A stretch of 64,000 nucleotides of DNA from Pseudovirgaria hyperparasitica (lineage: Eukaryota; Ascomycota; Dothideomycetes; Acrospermales; Acrospermaceae). This document shows positions 37,347 through 49,430 of the stretch, in pieces. The notes under the pieces were generated by a model. It was given only the letters and a program-made list of their open reading frames with translations. It was not told where the DNA came from and searched no databases. Where the stretch lies: contig NW_022985552.1 of assembly GCF_010093815.1 (NCBI RefSeq), forward strand, positions 1,101,943 to 1,165,942, given 5' to 3'. The translations under genes and the position numbers were made by a program. Each line of letters opens with the position of its first letter. The stretch's first letter is position 1.

Positions 37347-40300
37347 ATAAGCTCTAAAGATAGTGACTTCGAAAGCCTTAAAAGTACCTTAGATATAGAG
37401 GATATAGATATCGCTTTCGAAGACTAATAGGATAATGAAAAGGGTGCTAGAGGTAGTAAGAGTAGCGTGCGTACTTGGCTAAGGCGATGCGATCCGACGT
37501 AAGACGGCTTCTACCTACTATATATTAGTATATACCCGATTCTACTAGCTATATAACTATGGCGCACATGTTTGGTTAAGATATTACGATACTAGTATAA
37601 GCCGGCGTCTACCTAGTTCACGTCGGGATACGCCCGGTCCTACTAGCTACATTATTACTACGACTATAATCGTATAAGATCCACTCTAATAATTAAACAT
37701 TCACTTATATACTTTACTTCCTCCGCACTTATTAAAATTACGTTATAATCGCTAAACGCGGCGACTTAACTCCTACCGCCTAAATCTAGTTTTCATATCT
37801 TATCGCCATTAACGCCGTCTTACTATCTATGGCCTAAGTCGCACATAGGAATAGATAGGCACAACGAGAGTTACGACTATCCTAGTTTAACTACCGGCCA
37901 TAGAATAGCTAACCGTAACACGCATATACGACGTGCGGAGGCCTTAAGCGTTAGCGCCCTCCTACCTTATATCTAGTACCTCCGAGGCCTATACCTAATA
38001 CCTAAAATAAGTTATAATATATATAGGGCTACTATTATTAAGATAGTAAGTAAAGAAGTAGTAATAGAGCTTAAAACTAGTAGTATAGATACTACTATAC
38101 TCTATAGAATAGTTAAGGAAACCGTTACTAGAGAATTCAATTAGCATATCGCGGCTATAAATAGTAAGTTAGTACCGACGGTTACGACCATAGATATAAT
38201 AGAGGCTAAACTAGATATAGATACTATAGGCATAGGTACGTAGACATAGTTACCGCTAGAATATAAGGAGAAAGATAATATAGAAGATACTGAAATAGAA
38301 GACAACGTAGCTAGTATACTTAGACATATATATATATACACGGTCCTAGATACTAATATTATCGGAGTAGTGTCGAATACAGGCGCGGTTATGACTACCG
38401 ACATAGATAATCTATCTACGAATATCGTCGTGCCTAGCGAAGCTCATCCACGCGTAAATACACTAGCCATAGAGATATAGTTATAGTTACCGCCGGAATA
38501 TACGGAGAAAGAGAACGTAGAAGATACTAAAATGGAAGACGACGCAGCTAGTATACTTAGACACATATATATATATATGGTCCTAGATGCTAACATTAGA
38601 GTAGTGTCGAAGATAGGTACGGCTATAACCACCGACATAGATAATCCACCTACGAATGTCGTCGTGTCTAGTAAAGCTTATCCACGCGTAAACACACTAG
38701 CTATAGAGACATAGTTATAGTTACCGCCGGAATATATAGAGAAAGAGAACGTGGAAGATACTAAAATGGAAGACGACGTAGCTAGTATACTTAGACACAT
38801 ATATATATACATGGTCCTAGATGCTAATATTAGAGTAGTATCGAAGACAGGTACGGCTATAACTACCGACATAGATAATCTACCCACGAATATCGTCGTG
38901 CCTAGCAAAGCTCATCCACGCGTAAACATACTAGCCATAGAGATATAGTTATAGTTACCGCCGGAACATGCGGAGAAAGAGAACGTAGAAGATACTAAAA
39001 TGGAAGATAACGTAGCTAGTATACTTAGACACATATATATATATATAGTCCTAGATACTAATATTAGAGTAGTGTCGAAGACAGGTACGGCTATAATTAC
39101 TAACATAGACAATTCCCCCACGAATGCCGTCGTGCCTCTAGATACCGGCGAGACTTATCTACGGCTACTAGAAACAAAGAGGACACTCTTAGATAATATA
39201 GTAAACCTGGTCGATTCTCCGAAACGCCTAAAACTAGAACATATTATACTACTAGATATCGACCGGTAGACACGTGAAAACCAGGAACTGTTCGGGTTAG
39301 TAGATAATTTATATGGTAGATATATATCGGATAGTGCATTAGCGAACGGCCTTAACTTTAAAATTCTTTCTATAGACGACGACTCTAACGGAGACGAAGC
39401 AAAGCTAGATATAGAGGACTTGATTCCGGTAGATAACGATGTTAGTACGAAACTACAGGAAGCGTAAGTTATACTAAGAAGTAAGTAGGAATATACACTA
39501 CCATACTAATGTACCTATAGAATATTCGCCGTTAATAACTCCGATAAAGTAGTCTAAGCTATCTCTTATTATATAGAAGAGATGCGGTCACTTACTATAA
39601 GTATGTTTAGGCTTACGCTAGACGACCTAATAAAGGAGTTCGGCCATACACCTACTCTATATCCAGCCTTTAGTATAAGTGGGTCATATAGGCCATGGGC
39701 CGGCCAGTTACTCGCGGTAGTTACTATATGCAAGTAGCGGGCGGGTCCGTGGAAGTACTAGATCTTAGTAGATAGCCTAGAGCTAGGGAAGATAATCGTG
39801 CTTATAATATTCATCCACCTCGCGTTTTATTAGGACTTTCTACACGATAACATAGAACTTAATCTAGGAAATCACCTATAACCGACTTAAGACTCGGGCA
39901 TGGATAGGAAGTGCCCGATATAATCTCTGCATCCGATTAAATGTCCGTGTAGCTAGACCGATAATTTCGTCTATATGCCCCGCCTTCGAGGACCATTTAT
40001 ACTATACTACCTAAGGTCCCTTCTAATAGCGTATTGGCCGCAGCGCTTTAAATAGATGTATAACGATACGGATAGCATGTTCACCGATTAAATTAATAAA
40101 CAGAACCCGATAAAGATAATAGTACGGCTAGCGTACTCAAAAACCCTTACCGACGCCCCTAGTATCCGATAATTCTCGTATATAGACCGATAATACTTAG
40201 CTAAGAGATGCCTACACCCCGAATAGGAATACAGCGTCGATATTAGTAATACTACTAAATTCGAGACCGACGAGAAGTATATTATTAGGGCATGGTCGAT

Positions 40301-42021
40301 TCCCGTTAATAGGACCGCTACCACCGAATTTCCGTCGCGATACGCGAAGAACCATATAATCTATAGCACTATCTAGAGTGTGGAACCCTAATATCTTAAA
40401 TCTTTTAAGGGATGTGTGGTTATAAGAGTAAAGAGGGCGAAATAATTTAGTACTAAAAACACTTAAACTCGCGAAGTAGCATTCCTTAGTATATTAATAG
40501 TGGACGAGTTCTATTCCGCAAAGAACCCCGATATAAAATAGTATAAATATACGATATATAATACCCTTATATTTAGTATATAGGTTAGTGTAACGCCCCT
40601 CTCGAATAGTCTAGTAGATATTCTAGCGGCTATTAAGGTAGGTGCTCCGGATAAGTTACCCGACTACGTCGATAATAATACTACTAAAAGGGTATTCGAG
40701 AGCCTATAGAATAAAACTATAAGAAAGATTATTATAACGTGGTCGAATAAACTCCTTAGTTTAATAAAAGGTAAGTCGGCGGACATGATGGCCGCGATAG
40801 TCCGTAGGGCATTAGAAACCATAGAAGGTAAGCGTACACTACGTATGGTAGCCGATTAGTATTTACTATTCATCCTATAACGGGGACTACTAACTAAATG
40901 GTTTAACGGAGAGGCATGTCTATCCACGACATCAAAGCTAGTAGTAGAGTTTATATCCGTCCCGGCCATAGAACTAGAGAAGATAATTATATAGTTATAC
41001 GAGAATAGAGGTAGATAGTTTAATAATCCATAGCCTAATAGAACGCCGCGGGACTCGTAGGTATAATCTACCGCCTAGATTAAATCGAAAGAGGGTACCG
41101 GGTCCGGGCTTAACGCATACTACCATTAGGCTAGGCTAGCTACTACGTGTGCACCACTTATATACCTTACCGATAAAAAGATAGAAGACGAGTAAATTAA
41201 TATCACGCTCACGCGTCGGAGGGATAGTAATAATAGTATACCGAGTAAGATAATCGCTAATCCCGTACGCGAAGCGCTCCTATAGCTAGATAAGGCCATG
41301 CGAAAGGAGATAGTATTACTAGCTAATAAATACGCTTCGAAGGTAAACTAGATCCGTAACTTTATTAATAATAACGTTTATAATAAAAGTACTAGACGCG
41401 CGCGACGAACATCCGCCAACTACCCGGAGAAAATCGTACTCATATATACCGTACCGGCAAGCTTAATGTTCCTATACTTAGTGAGTATTTACACTACCTA
41501 CTAGTAACGTAATTCACTAACATATATAGGTACTACGTCCATATGCACAAGCGAAAATATTAGTATATTTACCAGCCGGCCTAAGTACGTCCGAATTAAA
41601 CAAGGTATATAGATTATTTAGGTCGACCAAGTCGGATTCTCCGTATATTCTACTAGTATTAGCTTCGTAGGTCTATGAAGGACAAGACCTAACAGTCGCC
41701 GGTTTTATAGTATTAGTAGACTAATGCTTACGTAAGGAGACGTGGCCGTAGGTAAGTATAAGATATTATCGCCATAGATAATATCGGCCTATAGTATATA
41801 CGTATACTTTGATTTTAGACTATTTAGAGGTCGAGGCTAGACTCGCCGCGTTAGGCAAGGTAATCGAAAGCACGAGAATATAAGCCTTAGACCTAGGAAA
41901 AGGAGATATAGCTACGGTAGAGATAGCCACACCTAATATACTAGTAATAGGCGTACGCTTTAATCCTATAGAGATATAGTAGTATAGAAGTAAGTAAGGT
42001 AGTCGGTTAATTAGCTTCTAA
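37320..42021 (+). pseudogene. SNF2-family ATPase/helicase gene, decayed
   Basis: The frame is legible from about 37.32 kb. The N-terminal part ends in four in-frame tandem repeats (38.22-39.14 kb). The ATPase follows. Motif I reads ILVDSLELGKII at 39762-39797, where the family has ILADEMGLGKT. Motif II reads VDEFYSAKN (DEAH box) at 40500-40526. Motif III reads VTPLSNS near 40.59 kb. The second RecA lobe begins at EKIVLIYTV near 41.43 kb. From about 41.67 kb the reading continues in another frame (EGQDLTVAGFIVLVDQ-like, then YRHRQYRP, the place of motif VI) to a stop at 42019-42021, so a frameshift or small intron lies near 41.67 kb. Known SNF2 proteins remodel chromatin or translocate on DNA in the nucleus. 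Here it would be a cargo or accessory gene of the transposon, which is inference. Confidence 0.68.
38220..39140 (+). repeat. Four 234-bp tandem repeats in the SNF2 gene
   Basis: The unit holds MEDNVASILRH (38298, 38532, 38766 and 39000, spacing exactly 234 bp, 78 codons), then HIYIYMVLD, GTAITTDIDN and HPRVNTLAIE. The spacing keeps the frame. The copies differ mostly by transitions. The last copy is partial. Confidence 0.9.
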
Positions 42022-42119
42022 GAGACTAGATAGCATGGTAGTATAAATACGAACCGCTGTTTACTCGTGATAACATGTCTATATATATCTATACATAAAG
42101 AGAAATAAGATATTTATTC

Positions 42120-42436
42120 TATACCATTATATAGTAGGACGTTACTATATATACCGGCATACAACGGAATATTCCGACATACGCCGGTATATTATAGGAT
42201 ATTCCTAGATACTCGAAGTATAGTCGTAGTATAAAGTAGCATTACTATTATATGCCGGCATATAGTAGAACGTTACTACATATGCCGGTATACAACGGGA
42301 TCATGTTCTAATATACTATACGCCGCTAGTATATTATAGAATATTCCTAGATACTTGAAGTATAGTCGTAATATAAAGTAGTATCGCTATACTATGCCGG
42401 CATTTAGTAGGACGTTACTATATATACCGGCATATA
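42120..42436. repeat. Palindrome-rich repeats near the right end of the giant element
   Basis: Three diverged units with spacing of about 131 and 141 bp share AGTAGGACGTTACTATATAT (42132, 42263, 42403) and end in a TATGCCGGCATA-like palindrome or half of it. The two inner spacers share GAATATTCCTAGATACT(C/T)GAAGTATAGTCG. Repeats of this kind close to a terminus are typical transposase-binding subterminal repeats of CACTA-type elements. Confidence 0.65.
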
Positions 42437-42469
42437 ATAGGATTAAACGTTTTCTTAACGTTCGATAGA

Positions 42470-42640
42470 ACGATTCTAAAAGAACCGGGATAGCTCTAGG
42501 AGAACTAGAACGACTCCGGGAGGACTAGGACGACTCTAGGAGGATTAGGATAACTCTAGAAGTACCGGGACGACTCTAGGAGGATTGGGACAACTCTAGA
42601 AGTACCGGGACCCATTTGGGATAACTTTAGAAGTACCGGG
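42470..42640. repeat. Degenerate minisatellite at the right border of the giant element
   Basis: Units of about 22 bp alternate ACTCTAGGAGGATTGGGA-like and ACTCTAGAAGTACCGGGA-like sequence. It lies between the subterminal repeats and the place where LINE-A resumes (about 42671), and is non-coding. Confidence 0.75.
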
Positions 42641-43045
42641 AGACCTAGAAGCATTGGGAGCGCCGTATCTTTCCTAATGTTCCTAGAGCCGTTTAAGCCT
42701 TAAGGTATCCTATCGCGCTACTAGGACCTCCGCTTCCTCTACCTAGTTAGTAAGATAGATTTAGGCCTGCTTTTAACATAGTAGTAGCGCGTTAGGTGGT
42801 TTTCTTATCCCTTTATCCTCGTGAACTTCTCTTAACGCGTTAATTAGGGATAGAATAGAAGTATATACTTCCCTAGCTAGGTTATGTTAGCGTGGTTTAG
42901 TAAGGTAGACGCTCCACGAAAACTCTTTAACTATCTATCTAGCGACGACTAGGTCGCCATTAACGCCGCTCCGAACCTCTTACTACCTCTATAGAGGCAT
43001 TGCCTAGCTACGACGACGTGGACGCGGTTCGTAAGGCTTCGTAGC

Positions 43046-43420
43046 CGTTACTATAAGTATAGAGAAATAGAATATATTTCGTCTAACTATAAGAATCCGA
43101 AAAAAGAATAGACTAGTATATGAGACCTAACTATATCCTTAGCTAAATTATATATACTTAGGAGGAGCCGTAGCGCCTTCCGGCGAGTAAAGATCTAATA
43201 TTACTAAAAGTATTATTATCTATAGTAAATAGTAATAAAACTATATAGGCCCTCGTAGATACTAGTATAGAAGATAACTATATTTTATCGATTCTCGTAA
43301 AGGAGTATAGATTATCGTATAATCTCGGTAAAGTTAGCCGAACTATCGTAGTTAATAGATATAAAGTTAGAACTTTAGGTAAAGCTATAACGAATTACGA
43401 AGTTTATAACTCGAAGATAA
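43046..43420 (+). mobile_element. Gypsy-1: end of gag and protease (fossil)
   Basis: It starts with the LINE-A target duplication and continues the zinc knuckle begun at 19.1 kb. A retropepsin-like region (ALVDT, near 43.25 kb) follows. The TRIM-like element cuts in at 43421. Confidence 0.8.
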
Positions 43421-44022
43421 TATAAGGAGGCGGGCTCTACGTACCAACCAACTATACCAAAAGGACCGAATCTTAAAGCTACTACTTCAAGGGTGGAGTA
43501 CACTACTTATATACGACTACTATATACATGTATAATTAACTAGCAGGTACGTGTCTAATAATATCTCCCCTTTTCGAAGGCGCGTACCCTTACGTGTTGT
43601 AGGCATCTACCTTACGAAAGATAAACTAAACTAGCTATAATAGGCCTAGTATACGCGCTAGCCACACTAGGCCTAGTATAAACCATATATACATAATTAA
43701 TATTCGTAATACCGCCTCTAGTACTAGATACGCTAACTTACCGTAGTAACGTTACTACTATATTATCCGTTACATATATAAAGTACACGTAACGTAGTAA
43801 GCTAAACGGAATCGTACGAAATTTAATAACGGTTAACTAGACCGAGATTTAAACCTATAACCCTATAGTAGCTTTAAGATTATATAAGGAGGCGGGCTCT
43901 ATATACTAACTAACTATACTAAAAGGACTAAATCTTAAAGCTACTACTTTAAGGGTGGAGTATACTACTTATATACGACTACTATATACATATATAATTA
44001 ACTAGCAGGCACTTACCTAACA
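43421..44022. mobile_element. TRIM-like element: 140-bp terminal direct repeats, 602 bp in all (fossil)
   Basis: Terminal direct repeats lie at 43421-43560 and 43883-44022, each starting TATAAGGAGGCGGGCTCTA (TG ends RIPed) and the right one ending CCTAACA. The interior is 322 bp and non-coding. A 4-bp duplication ATAA flanks it (43417-43420, 44023-44026). Size and structure fit a terminal-repeat retrotransposon in miniature. On the - strand the interior contains GGTTTAAATCTCGG (43842-43855), which resembles a RIPed tRNA B-box, so a tRNA-derived origin is possible. An inverted relative lies at 17380-17602. It looks whole in outline and is non-autonomous. Confidence 0.8.
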
Positions 44023-47000
44023 ATAATAAAATAGTAGATGTCTAATAAATTTATCGTGGCTAATATTAGCTAATAGAATATAATTCTAGGGATACCTTAG
44101 CTTAGACGCCTAAACCCTATCCTTAATTTTTAGAAGGAGATATTAACGTTCCGACGACACCGTAGTAAATTATACTAGTAAGTTATAACTATTAGTAAGG
44201 AGGTATAGAACCTCGCCATGCGGACCCGATTATCACTAATCTATCTTATATTCTTATTAATTATCGATAAAGATAAGGATGATAGTAATAATTAGGGCGA
44301 AGACACGCTACCCGACGTATATTCATAGTATATAGATATATTTTTAGTAGGAGATACGTTACTTCTCCCTAATTATAGGCCGTATAAGCTAAAGATTAAG
44401 CTTAAAGAGGGAGTAGACGTCCCTTATAGCCTACTTTACCTACTTTCGAGACTAGAACTTAAAGTTCTTTATAAATATATTAAAGAATACCTTAAAAGAG
44501 GCTAGATACGTTATAGTATATTATTAGCCGGCGTATCTATTCTCTTCGTAAAGAAGAAAGACGGAAGTTTACGTCTATACGTTAACTATTAGATACTAAA
44601 TACGGTAACTAAGAAGAATCGTTACCTATTACCGCTAGTTAGTAAATCTTTAGACTAATTAATAAAGGTAAAGTACTTTATAAAGCTAGATTTACGAGAT
44701 ATATATTACCGGCTTCGAATTCATTACGGAGATAAGTAGAAAACCGCATTTCGGACTAGATATAGTTATTTTAAGTATACTATTATGCTATTCGGGCTAA
44801 TAAATGCGCCAGGAGCGTTTTAAGGATACATTAATACTATACTTATAGAATTACTTAACGTGATTTACGTAGTTTATCTCGATAATATACTAATTTACTC
44901 TAATAGTATATAGGATTATAAAGAACACGTAAAATCGGTACTAAATCGTCTAAGGTAGTATAAACTCTACGTAAAATTATCTAAATACGAGTTTTACTAA
45001 TAAGAAGTTAGGTTTCTCGGCTTTATTATAATATATAGCGGCCTAAAAATAGAGCTAGAGCGTGTAAAGACTATTATAGAATAGCTAGAACCTACTACTA
45101 TACGTTAAATTAGAATATTTATAGGTTTCGTAAACTATTATTATAAATTCATTATAGACTTCTTATAAATTATAGCGTCGCTTAATAAACTTATAGAGAA
45201 TAGCGGTAAAATCTCTATAGGTAGGCGAGTATAGCGTAAAGCTAAGTTAGTCGAGATATAGTTAACGCTAGAAGCGCGAGATACGTTCCGATCATTAAAG
45301 AATTACTTTATAACTACGCTAAGTCTTAGGTATTTTAATCCCGAGAAGTATATTTAGGTCAAAACTAACGCGTTAGGATTTATAATTACTAGAATTATTA
45401 GTTAACTATATAAAGATACGAAAGATAAGGTATAATGGCACCCGGTCGCTTTCGTTTCCTATAAAATAGCGGATATAGAGACGCGTTATAATATATATAA
45501 CTAGAAACTACTTATAATTATCGAGAGTTTTAAGTAATAGCGACATTATTTAGAAGGCTCTATATATTAGATCGAATTATTATCGGATTACGTAAATCTA
45601 CGTTACTTTATATTAACTAAGATCCTTAATCGCCGATAAGTACGTTAGGCTAAGTAGATATTAATATTTAACTTTAAAATCTTATATAAAGCTAGAAGAG
45701 AGAATAAAGCTAATCCTCTATTACGGCGTAAAGATTATAAGAAATCATTATAGAATAACGTAGATAGTCGGTATAAGTTAGACTATACTATACTTTAGAT
45801 ACTATAAGACTAGTTATCTAATAGAATACTAGAAGCTAGGACACTTTTAGCGATTCTCCGCGGGAATTAGAGTGGGTATTAAGTAATCTAAATAAATATC
45901 TAAGAAACTAAGAAAACCCTTAAAGACTTAATTAAATCTACCTAGAATTCTAATATATTAGTAAAGAAAGTTATAAGTATAAAAGGAAGCGCTATAGATC
46001 CGCTATAGTTATTAAGGTAGAAACGACGATTAGACGCGATCTACTTCTAAGGCCGACTCTACGTGCTAGAAGGCGGCTTATAAATTAATATTTTAAGGGA
46101 ATAGTATAATTATATATTAGTAGAGTACTTTAGCGTTATAAGGACGGTCGATTTAATCCGAAGGACGTATAACTAGCTAGGTCTTTATAAATATATAAAA
46201 GACTACGTAAAAATGTATAACGTTTACTAGCATATAAAAGTATATAGATACTTACTATATAGCGAATTAAGGCTATTACCTATACTAAAGGAGGTATAGA
46301 AGGAATTATTAATAGATTTTATTATAGATCTACCCCTAAGTAAGTATTCTAGGTATATTTATAATAGTTTACTTATAGTTCTAGATAGATTTATAAAGAT
46401 ATTATACTATATCTCTATAAGAAAGACGATCTAAGTACTAGATCTTATAGATATACTACTCCGTAACGTAGTCCGGCTCTATAGTATACTAAATAGTATA
46501 GTTTTAGATAGAGGTCCGTAGATAATATCTAAATTTTAGAAGGATTTCTACTATACGCTAGGAATTAAGCGGAAACTTAGTACTATATTCCACCTATAAA
46601 TAGATAGGTAGATAGAGCGGTAGAATTAGATAGTCGAGGCGTATTTACGCGTATATTATAACTATAAGTAGAATAACTAGGTAAGGTTAGTCTATATCGC
46701 GGAATTCGTATATAATAATAGCCGATATACGTTAATCTACGTAAGTCTATTTAAAGTAAACTTCGGTCGGAACTATAATACATAGTTCTTAGGAACTTAG
46801 TTTAAAGTAGAACGACCTAACGTTAAAGTAATAGAAATTACTATAGAACTATTCTAAACGTAAAGAAGCGTTATAAAGTTACTATAAGATACTACGAATT
46901 ATAGTAAATCGTACTATAATAAGGGTAGAAAACCTATAATCTTTAATATTAGGGATAAAGTTTTACTAAATCGTAAGAATATTCATAGTATTAGGCTAAA

Positions 47001-47300
47001 GAAGAAGCTTAACTATATAATAATAGGTCTATATAAGATTACTTATATAATTAATAACTAGGCGTATAAGTTATAACTCCCTTCTACGTTAAAGATATAT
47101 AATATATTCTATATTACGCTTCTTAAGCTATTTCATACCTTATTATTACTAGATCGTTCCGAATAGATACTATATAAAGTAGTTATATAAGAAGGTATAG
47201 ATATCTATAAAGTTAAATAGATACTTAGCTAGTAACGCGCCAAAGATAGTATATAGCTATATAAAATTTATTAGAAAGGATATAATCCTAACGAAGATAC
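44023..47300 (+). mobile_element. Gypsy-1 pol: reverse transcriptase, RNase H, integrase, chromodomain (fossil)
   Basis: The order of parts is typical of a chromovirus. Reverse transcriptase runs over about 44.45-45.0 kb, with the YLD catalytic region near 44875. RNase H is at about 45.3-45.6 kb, the integrase zinc-binding region at about 46.15-46.27 kb and the core at about 46.32-46.85 kb. A C-terminal chromodomain-like segment (about 47.15-47.3 kb, ending EDTQEP-like) follows. Chromodomains target integration to heterochromatin. Broken by many RIP-type changes. Confidence 0.85.
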
Positions 47301-49297
47301 TTAGGAACCTATAATAAATATTAGTATAGTAGTAATATTAGTATATAAGTAGCGATTAGTAAAGAAAGCCGTAGAATCGTAGAGAATTATACTAAAGTAT
47401 AGTAATTTAACGTTTTTTAGTATAGTTTAGTACTAAGGACGGCTATCTAAAAGGAAGAAGGTAAAAGAGATATAGATCTTTAAAACATTCTAAGGAATTA
47501 AGGAACTTCCTTAGAAAGTTCGAACTTAGAACTTTAAAAAATTTAACTAAAAAAGAGACTTAGAAAAATAATTTACTAAGAGAAATAGATATCAAAAATC
47601 GGTACTAATCGGTATAGATTAGTATAGATTACTAAAGAGATTAAAGAAGTTATTATTAAAGAAAGATAAAATTAAGAAAGCTAAAAGAAAATATAAAGAT
47701 CTATATAGATCTATATAAACTCATACTAATATATCTAGAAGAAGTAAGATCGCTTTAAAATTAAAACTAAAAAACTAAAAACGCTAGATAAAAGAGATAT
47801 ATTAGTACCGATTAGTATAGATCTAAACTAATTAAGTTAGAGTAGGAGTAGAAGTACTAATTACCGCGATAGTTATATCTAATTCCTTCCACTAGATCTT
47901 ATTTAGTATAGTATAGAGCTTTATAATATAAGTCTCTAGCCTTTTATTCTAACGCTATAAATTCTATATAGTACGCCTTATAGCTATAAACTCCTCTATA
48001 GAAATCTATAGAGCGGTAGAACCCGGGATAGAGAGGGACGGACCGGTATAGACACGCTAAGAATTATATAAATCAGCGAAAAGATTTAACAATCGGTATA
48101 GAACCATATACCTTTAGTATAGAAACTTCTAGATTAGAGCTATCTTCCCTAAATTTATAGCTCTTTAGTACGCGCGAGGAAGGAACCTTAGCCTTTTTAC
48201 TAGAATCTTTTCTAGGAATTTTAATATCGCTAGTATATAGAAAGAAGTCCGAAGTAGTAGAGATTTTAGTACTATTATAGAGATTAATATATATTAGTAA
48301 GAATCTATAACGATTTAAGAAAAATGATATTACCTAGTAATCGCGGTAATAATAGCTATAGTAGATTCTAATAAATCCTTACGGATCTTATTAGAATCGT
48401 ACTTCTAGGCGTAACTCTTACCTTAGATATATAGCTCGTAGAAAGCCTTCTCTAAGGCGTTATAATTAGTAGTACTACGCTCCTTATTAGTAGGGGTTAC
48501 TAGAGGTCTAGTAGTAATCTATACTAATATAAGTAAATCTATATAAAGTTCTTCAAACTTACTTAAATACCTATAAGTAATAACGCTTCTTAGTTATATA
48601 AGTACCGTATATTATAGATTTAGTACTACCGTAAGTAATATACGACGGAAAGCGATAACTATAATAATATATAGCTAGATTATTAGAGCCCGGCCTAGGT
48701 TAGGGTAGATTAATAGCTTTCGATATATTAGTAACATATATAAGATAGAGATTATTCGAAGGCGCCTATTTCCGCGCTAATTACTTTAGAGCGTCGAGAT
48801 TTTGGGAAACTATATTATAATTATTATTAATTTATATAGATTATTACGAATTATATTATTACTAGCTAAGGATAGCACGAAAATTAGTAAATTACGTAAA
48901 TCGTACTAAATTATAGTAAATCTATATAAATCTATATCTATAAGGATCGGGTGATATACCTAATAATCTAAAAAACTCTATAAAGAGTTAAGAAGTTTTT
49001 TAAAGAAAGGAATATTTCTAAGAAAAGATTTTAATATAGGTAGTACCTAGGCTTACCTAATTACATTACGTGATACGCTAGGCCTAATTAGATAATCTTA
49101 TCTATATAAGAAGTTAAGATAGATAAAATCTAGTTTATTAGAAAAACGCTTATATAAATCTTAGATCGGCGAATATTAGTAAGTATCTAAGACGAAGTAT
49201 AGAGAATAACTAAGATCTTATAAGACTTAGAATAGGGATATAGAGATAGATAATAATCTAGATCGCTAAGGGTAGCTTCCTAGAGGGAAGGGATAAT
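47301..49297. other. Long 3' region of Gypsy-1
   Basis: About 2 kb between the chromodomain and the 3' LTR. A lysine-rich + frame can be followed to about 47.75 kb. Beyond that I see AT-rich sequence with repeated AGATCTATATA-type words and no recognisable gene. Confidence 0.5.
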
Positions 49298-49430
49298 TAT
49301 TAGAACTTAGCCTTACTAGATAGGACTCGATCTATATATACCTTAGCTAATAGAGTTAGAAGATAACGTAAAGGGCGGTAAATAGTTACGTGCTAGATAG
49401 ATTAGCGTCCCTTTATATATATACTCTCGG

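Larger units (their letters stand above)
21031..42665. mobile_element. Giant Plavaka-type (CACTA-related) DNA transposon with helicase and SNF2 genes
   Basis: This block interrupts LINE-A cleanly: LINE sequence stops at 20470 (before the gap) and resumes at about 42671. Inside are an unknown gene on the - strand, a Plavaka-type transposase on the + strand, an unknown + gene, a large SF1 helicase, an N-terminal open region, and a SNF2 ATPase, then repeats rich in short palindromes at the right end. CACTA-related elements can carry several genes in this way. Terminal inverted repeats and the target duplication cannot be seen, since the left end is in the gap. All genes carry RIP stops, though fewer than the Gypsy elements, and the spacers are partly spared. 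That all genes belong to one mobile unit is inferred from the uninterrupted + orientation of the main genes, similar decay, and the LINE borders. Confidence 0.6.
19128..43045 (-). mobile_element. LINE-A: non-LTR retrotransposon inserted in Gypsy-1 gag, split by the 21.6 kb block
   Basis: A copy of the same family as LINE-B, on the - strand. The 3' end is at the left with a (TAA)n tail at 19128-19145. The 5' end is at 43045-43035. The 15-bp target duplication CGTTACTATAAGTAT stands at 19113-19127 and 43046-43060. Only two pieces of LINE remain, 19128-20470 and about 42671-43045. Between them lie an assembly gap and the Plavaka-type block. Compared with LINE-B, this copy also lacks about 1.14 kb (LINE-B 50618-51757), joined near 19695, which removes the reverse transcriptase core including the catalytic YADD region. 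It could not have retrotransposed after that deletion. The zinc-knuckle-like C-terminal region (about 19.6-19.7 kb) survives. Clade assignment to Tad1-like is a guess from host range. Confidence 0.88.

Noticed and set aside
38141-39121. Several similar - strand open frames
   Set aside because: They are shadows of the four 234-bp repeats of the SNF2 gene, whose + frame continues into the ATPase.
42671-43045. A gag-like reading on the + strand before the Gypsy-1 protease (a DVDAVRKAS-like motif)
   Set aside because: The segment is the inverted 5' end of LINE-A, shown by its match to LINE-B 49431-49805 and by the 15-bp duplication at 43046.
43836-43860. A tRNA gene
   Set aside because: Only a B-box-like word is present; no A box, stems or acceptor end can be folded around it.
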